A stretch of DNA of 64,000 nucleotides from NCBI GenBank assembly GCA_014239365.1, contig JAAZZB010000003.1:38465-102464 (forward strand), in the 5' to 3' direction. Source of the DNA: Verrucomicrobiia bacterium. Its GTDB lineage: Bacteria; Verrucomicrobiota; Verrucomicrobiia; Limisphaerales; UBA1100. The notes below the pieces were generated by a model, which searched no databases, had not been told where the DNA came from, and saw only the letters and a program-made list of their open reading frames with translations. This document shows, piece after piece, positions 1 through 9,218 of this stretch. A program made the position numbers and the translations under genes. Numbering within the stretch: position 1 is the first letter of the stretch; each line of letters begins with the position of its first letter.

Positions 1-3000
1 AACGCCGCGGCGCAGACGCCCAAGCCGCCGACTGCGATTGGGCATCCCTCACTGATGAGCCCGCACGTGAAACCGATTGCGCTGCACGGCGGTCGCGTGT
101 TTGTCGTGAACACACCTTCGGATACGGTGGACGTCATCGACGCCCAATCGCGAAAAATTATTGCGCGCATTGATGTGGGCATTGATCCGGTGAGCCTCGC
201 GGTGCGGCCGGATGGCAGGGAGGTTTGGGTGGCGAATCATGTTTCCGATTCGGTGAGTGTTATCGATGCCGACCCCGCGAGCCCAACGCATTTGCGCGTC
301 ATCGCCACGGTGCAGGATTTGAATCCACAAACGAAGGCGACCCGTTTTGACGAACCGGTGGGCATTGCCTTCGCCAGCAACGAGAAGGCGTACGTCGCGT
401 TGTCGTCGGAAAATAAAATTGCCATCGTCAACGTGACCACCCGCAACGTCACGCGGCACTTGAACATCACCGCGCAAGATCCGCGCGCTATCGTGGTTCG
501 GGGCGGCAAGCTGTACGTGATTCCATTCGAGTCCAACAACAAGACCCAGCTTTCCGGCGGTTATAAAATTGACGGCGACTTGGTCACGTTCAACGCCCAC
601 GAACATTCCATCGCCAACAACAACGTCCTGTCGCTCGGCCACAAAACAGACATCGTAAAGCATCCGCGCGTGCCCGATCGCGACTTGTATATTTTTGACA
701 CCAAAACCGATCGCCTCATCAACACTGTCGACACCCTCGGCACACTGCTCTACGGCCTCGCGGTGGATTCCAAGGGCCGCGTCTTCATCGCCCAAACCGA
801 TGCCCGCAACGACATCAACGGCCGCGCCGGCACCAAAAAACACGGCTTAAAGGAACTGCAAAACCGCGCGTTCCTAAACCAAATCACCCGCGTGAATTTT
901 GATGGCAACGAAGCGCGGAAACCTAAATTCATCGAGCTCGAACCGCTACCGCCCAGCCATCCCAAACAAGGCCAAGCGCTCGCCACGCCCTTTGCCATTC
1001 AAGTGAGCGCGGACGACTCCACGCTATTGGTCACCGCCGCCGGATCGGACAAGCTCTTCACTGTCGATGCCAACACCGGAAAAATCCTCGGCCGCACAAA
1101 CGTCGGTGCAGTCCCGCGCGGCATCGCATTGGGCGAGGGAACAGCATGGGTGCTCAACGCTGTCGCCAACACCATTTCGCTGGTCGATGTTTCCAATCCC
1201 AATAAGCTCGAGGTGCAGTCGACCCTCACATTACACGACCCCACCCACGCCGCTTTCAAACGCGGCCGCATTGCGTTCAACACCGCGGCCGCCTCCACCA
1301 CATCCACTTTTTCCTGTGCCAGTTGTCATCCCGATGGCCACACCGACCAGTTGCTGTGGGTTTTGAAAACGCCGATCGTCACGCGCGGCACGCAAATTAT
1401 GCCGCGCTCCACCATGCCCGTGCGTGGCCTGCGCGACACCGCGCCTTTCCATTGGGACGGCATTCCCGGCGATCCCTACGGCGGCAACAACAGCGCCAAC
1501 ATTTTCAAACGCGTAAAACCAAACAGCCACGTCGACGTGCCCGAAAGCACCACGCGACATCTCATCGATGGCGGCCTTGCCAGCACAATGGCGTTGGATG
1601 GCGACACCACGAAAAATGACGAAGGCAAAGCGGGATTGCTCTCCAAAGCGCAGCGGGATGACATGGCGAAGTTTTTGCTCAACGTCACCTATCCCCCCGC
1701 GCAACGCCGCGCGTTTGATAATGAATTGTCCGAACGCGCGCGGGATGGGTTCGAGCTGTTTCACGTCAGTGGCGATAACGACCCCTCCAAGCGCCGGCCC
1801 AATGTCTGCGGCGATTGCCATCGCATGCCCTTCCTTGTGAGCAGCAACACGCCCGGCACGGGCATGGACGCCCCCACGTGGCGCGGCGCGTACGATCGCT
1901 TTCTCATTCTACCGCAAGGCCGTTTAAACATCATCGATTTCGATTTCTATCGGCGCGTGGCCGAGGCCGGTAATACCGAACAACGCATCTGGCAATTCTC
2001 GTGGGGCGGCCGCCGCCATTTCGATCCCGTTTGGGATATGGTGCTCGAAGGCAGCACCGGCTTTTCCGGATCCTTTGCGCGTCAAGTGACACTGAACAAA
2101 TCCACCGCCAATAAAAAATTGACCGGTGATTTGCTCGATGCCTTGGAAGCTTCCGCTCGCGAAGGCGGCATCGTCCTGCAAGTGGAAGGCGCGTTCATCA
2201 CAAACGCGAAGGCCACGCCCGTGAAATTCCAATTCGATGGCGCGTACGTTCAAACCGATGGGCCCCGCAAATCCTTCACCCGCAAACAACTCGCCTCACT
2301 CGCGGCCGAAGGGAAATTCATCGGCACCTTCACCGGACGCCACGGCGCGAATGCCGATTACGATCACCCGCAACCCGCGCTCTGGACGCTCGGCCCCATT
2401 CACAGCCAAAGCGGTCGCCAAAAATTCCCCACGCTCGGCGGCAACAACAAAACCATGACCCTCAGCGGCCGCCACATCCGCGAAGGCGCAAGCCTCATCG
2501 TCAACGGCAGGAAGGTCGCCGGAACAATTAAGATTGAGAAAAAGGATCGGCTTGTAATCACACTCAAGACGTTGCCCGAAATCGGCATCCACTTTCTACA
2601 AATACAAAACCCAAGCGGCCTGTTCAGCAACGACTTCATTTTTCACGTCAAAGGAAATGTCGCGCAAGCCAAACAACTGCAGGACGCCATCGCCGCCGGC
2701 AACCTCAGCACGGTTAAAAAATTAATCGCCCAAGGCGCGAAGCTCAACGCGTTGCCCGAAGACGGCGGCTCGCCGCTCAGCACCGCCGCCTTCCACGGCC
2801 AACTGGAGATCGCCCGTCACCTCATCGAAAAAGGCGCACGCCTTTCCTTCCCCAACCGAGATGGCAACACTCCCCTGCACGTCGCCGCCTTCATGGGCCG
2901 CACCGAATTGGTAAAACTCTTTCTCGCCAAAGGCGCGAGCACCACACAACGCAACCAACGCCGCGAGACGCCCATCGATTCGGTCTCCGGCAAATGGGAC

Positions 3001-3132
3001 AAAGGTTTGGCCGATTTTTATCGTAACCTCAACAACGCCACCGCCAACAAAGTGGACCTCAAGGAAATCCAAAAACTCCGCCCGCAACTCGCCAAGCAAC
3101 TGCGCGAGCACGCCGCGAAATCGAACAAATAA
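1..3132 (+). CDS. Partial cytochrome c / YVTN beta-propeller / IPT-like / ankyrin protein
   Basis: The frame is open from the first base of the window, so the 5' end and any signal peptide are missing; the ATG at 55 is internal. The order seen is: YVTN-type propeller repeats (about 70-1250, with repeated SLVDV and AVRPDG-like strands), a CASCH haem motif near 1315, a second haem motif CGDCH near 1807, an IPT/TIG-like beta domain (about 2390-2655), and three ankyrin repeats (about 2670-2995, with TPLHVAAFMG). The cytochrome half resembles di-haem peroxidase/MauG-like proteins attached to propellers in PVC bacteria. It is probably extracytoplasmic. It lies 10 bp upstream of the PQQ-propeller gene and is likely cotranscribed with it. 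Electron-transfer partner and substrate are unknown. An ankyrin tail on a cytochrome is unusual. Confidence 0.8.
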   Translation, partial: NAAAQTPKPPTAIGHPSLMSPHVKPIALHGGRVFVVNTPSDTVDVIDAQSRKIIARIDVGIDPVSLAVRPDGREVWVANHVSDSVSVIDADPASPTHLRVIATVQDLNPQTKATRFDEPVGIAFASNEKAYVALSSENKIAIVNVTTRNVTRHLNITAQDPRAIVVRGGKLYVIPFESNNKTQLSGGYKIDGDLVTFNAHEHSIANNNVLSLGHKTDIVKHPRVPDRDLYIFDTKTDRLINTVDTLGTLLYGLAVDSKGRVFIAQTDARNDINGRAGTKKHGLKELQNRAFLNQITRVNFDGNEARKPKFIELEPLPPSHPKQGQALATPFAIQVSADDSTLLVTAAGSDKLFTVDANTGKILGRTNVGAVPRGIALGEGTAWVLNAVANTISLVDVSNPNKLEVQSTLTLHDPTHAAFKRGRIAFNTAAASTTSTFSCASCHPDGHTDQLLWVLKTPIVTRGTQIMPRSTMPVRGLRDTAPFHWDGIPGDPYGGNNSANIFKRVKPNSHVDVPESTTRHLIDGGLASTMALDGDTTKNDEGKAGLLSKAQRDDMAKFLLNVTYPPAQRRAFDNELSERARDGFELFHVSGDNDPSKRRPNVCGDCHRMPFLVSSNTPGTGMDAPTWRGAYDRFLILPQGRLNIIDFDFYRRVAEAGNTEQRIWQFSWGGRRHFDPVWDMVLEGSTGFSGSFARQVTLNKSTANKKLTGDLLDALEASAREGGIVLQVEGAFITNAKATPVKFQFDGAYVQTDGPRKSFTRKQLASLAAEGKFIGTFTGRHGANADYDHPQPALWTLGPIHSQSGRQKFPTLGGNNKTMTLSGRHIREGASLIVNGRKVAGTIKIEKKDRLVITLKTLPEIGIHFLQIQNPSGLFSNDFIFHVKGNVAQAKQLQDAIAAGNLSTVKKLIAQGAKLNALPEDGGSPLSTAAFHGQLEIARHLIEKGARLSFPNRDGNTPLHVAAFMGRTELVKLFLAKGASTTQRNQRRETPIDSVSGKWDKGLADFYRNLNNATANKVDLKEIQKLRPQLAKQLREHAAKSNK

Positions 3133-3142
3133 ATTAACTGAA

Positions 3143-4489
3143 ATGAAAACGCATCACATCCACTTCGCTCTAATGCTCGGCCTCACGCTCACTGCGGTCG
3201 CCGCCGATATTGACTCGTTTGAAAAAACCAAGGCCGACAACTGGCATCACTGGCGCGGGCCCAGCGCCACGGGCGTTTCGGCCACCGCCCAGCCGCCCAC
3301 CCAATGGAGCGAGGAGAAAAATATCCAGTGGAAAATCGCCATCGAAGGTTACGGAAGCGCCGCGCCGATTATTTGGGGCAACAAAGTGTTCATCCTCACC
3401 GCCATCAACACCGGCAAGGTCGATCCCTCGCTGCCGCGCCCGGAGGATCAACCGCGGCGCGTGTTCGGCATCAAACATCCGAATACAGTTTATGAATTTG
3501 TCGTGCTGTGTCTCGACCGCAAATCCGGCGAGGAACTTTGGCGCAAGACGGCCACCAAATTGATCCCGCACGAGGGCACGCACGGCGACAATAATTTTGC
3601 CTCCGCCTCGCCCACTACCGATGGCGAGCGGCTCTATTGCTGGTTCGGTTCCGCCGGTTTGTTTTGCTACGACCTCAACGGCAAAAAACTTTGGGACCGC
3701 AAACTCGGCCAAGTGCGAATGGGCGCGTACCTCGGCGAAGGCTGCTCGCCCGTGATCCACGACGGCAAACTCGTCATCGTGCGCGACCATCAAAAGCAAT
3801 CGACCATCGAAGTCCTCAACGCCAAGACCGGCGAACCCATTTGGAAAAAGAACCGCGCCGAAGGAAACACGTGGGCCACGCCGGCCATCGTGCAGCACAG
3901 TGGCAAAACGCAAGTCATCACCACCGCCTCCGGCAAAGTGCGCAGCTACGATCTCGCCAATGGCGACCTCATCTGGCAATGCGCCGGCCTCACCGGCAAC
4001 GCCATCCCCTGTCCCGTGGTGGAAAACGGCGTGGTCTTTTGTATGAGCGGTTACAAAGGCTACTCGCTCCTCGCCCTGCCGCTCACCGCCCGGGGCGACA
4101 TCACCGGCACCGACAAAATCCTCTGGCGCAAAACCCGCGGCACGCCCTACATCCCCTCGCCCGTGCTCTACGATGGCCTCCTGTTTTACAGCCAATCCAA
4201 CCAAGCCCTCCTCACCATCACCGACGCCAAGACCGGCGAAACCCATCTCGACCGCGAACGCCTCCGCGCCGTCTCCAACGTCTACAGCTCCCCCGTCGCC
4301 GCCGCCGGAAAAGTTTATATCACCGGCCGCAACGGAGTCACCCTAGTCCTCAAGCGAAGCAAAAAACTAGAAGTCCTCTCCACCAACAAACTCAAAGACC
4401 GCCTAGACGCCTCCCCCGCCCTGGCCGGAAACCAACTCTTCCTCCGTGGCCGCCAATTCCTCTATTGCATCAGTGAAAAAAATGAATGA
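3143..4489 (+). CDS. Secreted PQQ-like beta-propeller protein
   Basis: A 448-residue protein with a short Sec signal peptide (MKTHHIHFALMLGL, cleavage near AVAA-D). The mature protein carries PQQ/BamB-like propeller blades. Marks are WRGPSATGVS near the N-terminus, repeated 'LDRKSGEELW', 'LNAKTGEPIW' and 'YDLANGDLIWQ' strands, and a DGLLFY blade. The family is common in planctomycetes and Verrucomicrobia as 'outer membrane biogenesis protein BamB-like', but the real BamB lipobox and context are absent, so a periplasmic scaffold or quinoprotein-like role is inferred. No catalytic residues of true PQQ dehydrogenases were identified. It follows the cytochrome gene by 10 bp. Confidence 0.85.
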   Translation: MKTHHIHFALMLGLTLTAVAADIDSFEKTKADNWHHWRGPSATGVSATAQPPTQWSEEKNIQWKIAIEGYGSAAPIIWGNKVFILTAINTGKVDPSLPRPEDQPRRVFGIKHPNTVYEFVVLCLDRKSGEELWRKTATKLIPHEGTHGDNNFASASPTTDGERLYCWFGSAGLFCYDLNGKKLWDRKLGQVRMGAYLGEGCSPVIHDGKLVIVRDHQKQSTIEVLNAKTGEPIWKKNRAEGNTWATPAIVQHSGKTQVITTASGKVRSYDLANGDLIWQCAGLTGNAIPCPVVENGVVFCMSGYKGYSLLALPLTARGDITGTDKILWRKTRGTPYIPSPVLYDGLLFYSQSNQALLTITDAKTGETHLDRERLRAVSNVYSSPVAAAGKVYITGRNGVTLVLKRSKKLEVLSTNKLKDRLDASPALAGNQLFLRGRQFLYCISEKNE

Positions 4490-4537
4490 ATCGGAAACCT
4501 TTTCCTTCCAACTCACGTCAACAAACCAATTCATAAA

Positions 4538-5449
4538 ATGAAAATCCAATCCCTCACCCTAATGGCCGCGGCCCTCGTGCTGGCCGGCTCCCTGTTCACC
4601 GCCCAGGCGGATGACCGACAAAAAACCGATGATCCCCGCAAGGCCCGCTATCTTTCCGCCCAGCGCGAATTGAGCGCCGCAGTGAAGGCCGGCAAAATCT
4701 CCGAGGCCGATGCCAAGCGCCGGTTGGCCGGATTCGGCAAATCGCTCTGGGCCAAGGAAAAGACTCAAGGCGGCGGCGACAAAGCCAACGCTGAACGCAT
4801 CGCCAAGTATCGGCACGCCGAACGCGAAATCATGTTCGCCGTAAAAGCCGGCAAAATCTCTGAGGCGGAAGCGAAAAAGAAACTGGCCATCATCAAGAAA
4901 GGCCTCAGCGGCGAAAACCATGGCAAAGCCAAGCACGGCAAAAAGGAACATGGCAACGAACGCATGGCCAAGTACAAGGCCATCGAGCGCGAAATCTACG
5001 GTGCCGTGAAAGCCGGCAAGCTGTCCAAGGAAGACGCCGCGAACAAGCTCGCCCACATCAAGCGCGAGCTGTTCGGGCAAGCCAATCCAAGCAACCGTCG
5101 CCCGGCCCCCAAGGCCGCTCACGCCAAGCCCGGCCAACCCAAGCGCATCAGCCGCGAGCAGGCCGAAAAGATGGGCCGCGAGATTGTGGCAGCCGTCAAG
5201 GCCGGCAAACTCTCCCGTGAGGAAGCCCACCAGAAATTCCAGGCCATCCGCAAAATGATAGGCGCCGCCCAATCAGACCGCGCCCCGCAAGCCCGCCCGG
5301 ATCATCACCGCAAGCCGGCCACCAGCGACAAGCGTGACAGCAGCCGCAACCTCGCCGCTGAAGTCGACGCCCTGCGCCGGGAGATCCATGAACTGAAACG
5401 CACCCTCGAAGCCATCCGCCGTCACCACGGCGAACGCCGCGAGCGCTAG
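4538..5449 (+). CDS. Secreted helical-repeat protein with four VKAGK(I/L)S repeats
   Basis: A 303-residue protein with a Sec signal peptide (residues 1-25, ending AQA-DD). Four copies of a roughly 35-residue helix-loop-helix unit have cores at residues 49-66, 102-119, 157-174 and 220-237, each reading xVKAGK(I/L)S-x-E/K-x-A-x-x-K/R-L/F. Lysine/glycine/histidine-rich linkers separate them. The C-terminus (about 272-300) is a short coiled coil with L-E-V-L-R-L heptads. It is very basic and has no known domain that I recognise. The unit superficially resembles EF-hand-like or SHOCT-like short hairpins, but no Ca-binding DxDxDG loop is present. It is followed directly by a strong terminator, so it ends the first operon. 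Confidence 0.8.
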   Translation: MKIQSLTLMAAALVLAGSLFTAQADDRQKTDDPRKARYLSAQRELSAAVKAGKISEADAKRRLAGFGKSLWAKEKTQGGGDKANAERIAKYRHAEREIMFAVKAGKISEAEAKKKLAIIKKGLSGENHGKAKHGKKEHGNERMAKYKAIEREIYGAVKAGKLSKEDAANKLAHIKRELFGQANPSNRRPAPKAAHAKPGQPKRISREQAEKMGREIVAAVKAGKLSREEAHQKFQAIRKMIGAAQSDRAPQARPDHHRKPATSDKRDSSRNLAAEVDALRREIHELKRTLEAIRRHHGERRER

Positions 5450-5468
5450 AAAACAAAAATCACTCCCA

Positions 5469-5497
5469 AAGCCCCCGGTTCGCCGGGGGCTTTTTTT
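5469..5497 (+). terminator. Rho-independent terminator
   Basis: A perfect GC-rich stem (AAGCCCCCGG / CCGGGGGCTT) with a TTCG tetraloop runs straight into a run of seven T. It sits 19 bp after the stop of the helical-repeat gene. On the minus strand it also lies downstream of the esterase/SASA gene (stop at 5502), where the adjoining A-rich bases (TTTGGG) give a weaker T tract. Confidence 0.9.
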
Positions 5498-5501
5498 GTG
5501 C

Positions 5502-7502
5502 CTATTCCATCTCAGCCAGTGCATTGGCGAAGGCTTGGCCGATTTGGGTTAGGATTTTGGCGGAGCCGAGGTAGTGGTAGGCGGCGTTGGAGACGCCGAT
5601 CTCTAGGATTTTTTGTTCCTCTTTCGTAAAGAGTTTAGCTGTGAATTTAGCGATGGCTTGGTCGCGCTGTTCGCGGGTGAGGTTTTTGTCTTTCGAAAGC
5701 TCACGGCGCTTGGCGTTGATTTGGCCGCGGCGTGCGACCAGTTCGGAGAGTTGGCCGTCCCAGTAGTTTTCGGTGAACACGGCGGTGACGTTGCCTTTGA
5801 ATTCCGGCAGCTTGGCGGGCGCGGCCATAGCTTTGCGATACTCTCCGTGGATGCCGGCGTAGCGTTTTTGGGCCGGGCCGTACTTGGCAATCGGGCCGCC
5901 CGCGCCCATCACGCCGATGACGAACGGCAGCTTGGGCGCTTTCAAATCCCGGCGCACATCGCGGATGAAGTGCGCGAGGTTTTTGCTGTAGGCATCGTAG
6001 CTCCCCGGCTGGCCGCGCGTGGGATAGGTGCCGCCGTCCACCATATCGTTCCATCCCTGAAACCACACGAAGCCGGCCAGTTCGTAGCCCGCCTTGGCGT
6101 CGTAATCCGGATACACGCGCGGGATATCGGCGAGCACTTTGTTGATGTGCTCGAGCATCAGGCGATAGTAAACGCCCGTGCGCTCGATCTTTTCCTTGCG
6201 TGCCGCAGCCACGGTTTTGCCGCGCTGTTTAATATTCTCCAGTTGTTGTTCGTTAAATTCATACGGCCCCGCGCTGGGTGAACGGAAATCTGTGTTTAAC
6301 GATTTGCCGCCCCACGATGTTTTGATTAACAGGATGGGTTCGCCGACGTGTTTTTGCATGGTGATGCCGAAGGTCAGCTCCGGCCCAATCTTTGGCTCGC
6401 GTCCGCCGGCGCCGTAGCCAACGGTCAACCGGCCGTGTTTCTCGCCGGATTCCACCGAGGGTTCGATGGAGGAAATCCAAATATTTTTTTGCAGCTTCGC
6501 CGTGCCGTCCGCATTCTGAATTGCCTTCAGCAAGGGCGCTGTTTTGGGATCCATGCCCAAGTGCGGCAAGGTCCGCTCGGCCGCGTGGCCTTGCATGTTG
6601 GATTGCCCGACAAGCAGATAAACCTTGAGTGGCTTGGCGGGGCGTGGGCGTCGTTGTGATGGCTCACGAACGACGCGCTGCAGCCAGGCACGCGCCTGCT
6701 GTCGGTAGGGGCTTTCGCGGTGCATCCACAGATCGGTATGGGAATGGATGACCTTCCCTTCGGGGATATTGAAAATTCTAGCAACCGGCACTTTCAGGAA
6801 AGTAAACCGCGCAAGCTCAAGGTGGTTCTTTAGGTAATCATTGCCGTTGCCGCACACCAACACCGGGCGCCCCTTTAGCTTCGCCAGCCGCTTCAGGGCC
6901 GAGGCCCGGTCGTCATTGGCATACCCCCAAGTCCTTTGTCCGTCGAAGTGATCGTGGGTGAATATGCCTTTCCAAAAGGCGGCAATCTCATCATCGGCCA
7001 ACCCCACGTAGCTCGCCCCGATGGCGCCTCGGGAGAAGCCGCAGATGAACAGGTTGTCGTTGTCTCCGCCGAATTGCTTGCAGATGCGCGGCAGGTTGAC
7101 CTTGCAATAGTCAATGGTGGCCTGCCGATCGCCCCACCATTGAACGGCGTTTTTTCGGCGGACTTTGTCCACGTACGGCATGGTCACCCAAATGAACCCC
7201 TTGCCGCCGCTTAGGCCGTAGCCGAGGTTGGCGTCCTTCACCTGACCGCTGCCCTTGCCGGGCGGGAAACGATTGCCGGTATACTCGACAATCACCGGAT
7301 ACTTGCCGCCGGGCTTCCAGTCCGTGGGCAAATACAACGCATGATAAACATCTGTGCCTCTGTATTCGGGGGCCATCTGACGCACACGTTTGCCGGGCGC
7401 CGGCTTGCCTTGGGTCATTGACGGACTTTCCAGATCCGCCGCCTGAAGTGGCATTGCCATCAGCAACAACACTTGAAACATCTTGGTTATCCGCGAACTC
7501 AT
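5502..7502 (-). CDS. Two-domain esterase: alpha/beta-hydrolase fused to SASA (sialate O-acetylesterase-like)
   Basis: A 666-residue protein with a signal peptide (cleavage near residue 21, LQA-AD). The N-terminal half (about 50-275) is an alpha/beta-hydrolase of the PHB-depolymerase/esterase kind, with nucleophile motif G-F-S157-R-G and a likely catalytic His in IHSH (252-255). The C-terminal half (about 292-660) is a DUF303/SASA SGNH-like esterase with the hallmark VGQSN (Ser301) and FVWFQGWND. SASA enzymes remove O-acetyl groups from sugars, so two esterase activities on one secreted chain would suit acetylated polysaccharide. The next gene upstream is another SASA protein on the same strand, 21 bp away. 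Which sugar is deacetylated is inference. Confidence 0.85.
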   Translation of the reverse strand: MSSRITKMFQVLLLMAMPLQAADLESPSMTQGKPAPGKRVRQMAPEYRGTDVYHALYLPTDWKPGGKYPVIVEYTGNRFPPGKGSGQVKDANLGYGLSGGKGFIWVTMPYVDKVRRKNAVQWWGDRQATIDYCKVNLPRICKQFGGDNDNLFICGFSRGAIGASYVGLADDEIAAFWKGIFTHDHFDGQRTWGYANDDRASALKRLAKLKGRPVLVCGNGNDYLKNHLELARFTFLKVPVARIFNIPEGKVIHSHTDLWMHRESPYRQQARAWLQRVVREPSQRRPRPAKPLKVYLLVGQSNMQGHAAERTLPHLGMDPKTAPLLKAIQNADGTAKLQKNIWISSIEPSVESGEKHGRLTVGYGAGGREPKIGPELTFGITMQKHVGEPILLIKTSWGGKSLNTDFRSPSAGPYEFNEQQLENIKQRGKTVAAARKEKIERTGVYYRLMLEHINKVLADIPRVYPDYDAKAGYELAGFVWFQGWNDMVDGGTYPTRGQPGSYDAYSKNLAHFIRDVRRDLKAPKLPFVIGVMGAGGPIAKYGPAQKRYAGIHGEYRKAMAAPAKLPEFKGNVTAVFTENYWDGQLSELVARRGQINAKRRELSKDKNLTREQRDQAIAKFTAKLFTKEEQKILEIGVSNAAYHYLGSAKILTQIGQAFANALAEME

Positions 7503-7523
7503 TGGTGATTCAACCGGCTAACG

Positions 7524-8612
7524 TTAGTTCCTGCCCTTCAACAACTCCGCCATCGCGCGGCCCATGGCATCGCCCACGTTCATATACGTTTCGGCGTTGC
7601 CGCTGTAATGACCGCCGGAGCTGCCGCCTTTAGATAGCGGATGGCTATAAATGGCAGCGACGTTGCCTTTGAACTCCGGGTATTTGCCGGACTTGCCGTC
7701 GACGGCAAGCATGGCATTCAAAATTTTGCCACCGCCGTCGGTGGCGCCCTTTTTGGTTTGGCCAAGCGAGGCGCAAACAAATTTGGCCTTGGGCGCGTTG
7801 AAGTCCTTGCGAAGCGTCTTGATCAGATGAACCAGATTTTTTTCGTACCGACTGGAGAGCGCGGCGCTGCGGCTATCCCGATCGCCTTGCCACCAGAAGA
7901 AACCGGCGATCTCATATTTCTTCGCGCCGGGATAATACTTGTCGAGTTCCGCCAGCACTTTCCGAGCCCGAGCAATATCGCCGTCGTACTGCATCCCCGC
8001 GTACCATTTAATTTTCTTCGGCTCTTCGCCTTTCTTCCAACGCTCCGGTGTGCCTTTGTAGCCGGGATGAATCCATGTGACGCCCTTGGCATCGGTAAAC
8101 TCAAAACCTTCGCCGCCCGGCGGCAGCAAGTCCCAGCCCAAGGCGCGGTTGCCGATGCAGCTCTTAAGAATCATCACAGGCGCATCGGTCGCCTCGCCCA
8201 CATGATGGCCGATGCCAATTTCCGGGCCGATCCTTCCGCCCTTGATGGTCATCCACTCATTATTGAAACCCCGCATGCCGCCGAGGCCGCTGCCCATCAC
8301 GCGCACGTTGCGCACATCCTTCCGCTCGGTCCACTTGCCAGCGGCGTCCACCAAATACGGATATAGCTTCTTCGATTTCACCGCGTGCTCCAGCGTGCCA
8401 TCCTTCTCCCCCGCCACCTGGCCGAAACCGAGCATATTGGATTGCCCCAGCAAAAGATAAACCTGCACCGGCTTGGTCATATCCGCCGGTTTACCATCGG
8501 GGTCGGACAGTTGTTTTGGTAAATCCTTGGCCGCTGCGGATACAGCAACGAAGGCCAGAGCAATCGTGAGGGTCAATGATTTGATAAACGGAAGTCGAGG
8601 TTGTGTTTTCAT
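7524..8612 (-). CDS. Secreted SASA-type carbohydrate acetylesterase
   Basis: I chose the ATG at 8612 (MKTQPRLPFIKSLTLTIAL), which gives a 362-residue protein with a good signal peptide; the frame extends 25 codons further upstream without a signal-like start. The SASA/DUF303 block begins with VYLLLGQSNML, catalytic Ser58. It also shows IGNRALGWDL (oxyanion region), FFWWQGDRDS and a C-terminal HYSGNAETYMNVG that probably holds the catalytic His. This architecture removes acetyl esters from glycans in the periplasm or outside the cell. It is paired with the fused esterase/SASA gene downstream, and the two are probably one transcription unit. Confidence 0.85.
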   Translation of the reverse strand: MKTQPRLPFIKSLTLTIALAFVAVSAAAKDLPKQLSDPDGKPADMTKPVQVYLLLGQSNMLGFGQVAGEKDGTLEHAVKSKKLYPYLVDAAGKWTERKDVRNVRVMGSGLGGMRGFNNEWMTIKGGRIGPEIGIGHHVGEATDAPVMILKSCIGNRALGWDLLPPGGEGFEFTDAKGVTWIHPGYKGTPERWKKGEEPKKIKWYAGMQYDGDIARARKVLAELDKYYPGAKKYEIAGFFWWQGDRDSRSAALSSRYEKNLVHLIKTLRKDFNAPKAKFVCASLGQTKKGATDGGGKILNAMLAVDGKSGKYPEFKGNVAAIYSHPLSKGGSSGGHYSGNAETYMNVGDAMGRAMAELLKGRN

Positions 8613-8737
8613 TGTGATATCAAAAAAAGGTCTACAGAAAAGACTGAGCAACAATCCCAAAAATTCAAACAACAATTCTTCGCGCAAAATGCCGATTGCA
8701 ACCCAAGCTAAGTATCACTAATTCAAATCCAACCGTT

Positions 8738-9211
8738 ATGCCCACCATTCAACTCGAAACAAACATCGCCGCGCCCGTGGAGCGCGTGTTTGATTTGGCG
8801 CGGAGTATTGATGCACATACGAGCACGACCGAGGGCACGGGCGAGCGTGCGGTGGAGGGGCGGACTTCCGGGCTCGTCGAAGCCGGCGAAACGGTGACGT
8901 GGGAGGCAAGGCACCTCGGCGTGCGCCAGCGGTTGACCTCGAAAATAACGGCGATGGAACGGCCGGATTTTTTTGTGGATGAAATGGTGCAGGGCGCGTT
9001 TGCCACGATGCATCATCGGCACGAGTTTGGCGAAGCTGGCGAGGGTACATTGATGCGGGATGTTTTTGAATTCACTGCGCCCTTGGGGCCGCTCGGTTGG
9101 TTGGCCGAGAAAATGTTTCTCACGGCTTATATGGAAAAATTTTTGCTTCAGCGTAACGCGGCGCTCAAATCCATGGCCGAGTCTGATCAGTGGCGCGAGT
9201 TATTGAATTGA
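8738..9211 (+). CDS. SRPBCC-family (START/Bet v1-like) ligand-binding protein
   Basis: I chose the start at 8738 (MPTIQLETNIAAP), because SRPBCC proteins begin with this first beta strand; an in-frame ATG 14 codons upstream is less likely. The 157-residue protein has the family pattern: 'AAPVERVFDLARSIDAHT', a central WEARHLGVRQRL, MVQGAFATMHHRHEF, and the C-terminal helix LTAYMEKFLLQRNAALK. It matches cyclase/dehydrase-like SRPBCC proteins, often annotated as cell-division inhibitor or YndB-like. It is cytosolic, and its ligand is unknown. It is convergent with the DUF1592 gene, 7 bp apart. Confidence 0.8.
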   Translation: MPTIQLETNIAAPVERVFDLARSIDAHTSTTEGTGERAVEGRTSGLVEAGETVTWEARHLGVRQRLTSKITAMERPDFFVDEMVQGAFATMHHRHEFGEAGEGTLMRDVFEFTAPLGPLGWLAEKMFLTAYMEKFLLQRNAALKSMAESDQWRELLN

Positions 9212-9218
9212 AGCCGGA

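Noticed and set aside
3170..4246. Minus-strand frame of about 358 codons opposite the PQQ gene
   Set aside because: It is the shadow of a GC-rich coding region, with Gly/Ala/Asp-rich low-complexity content.
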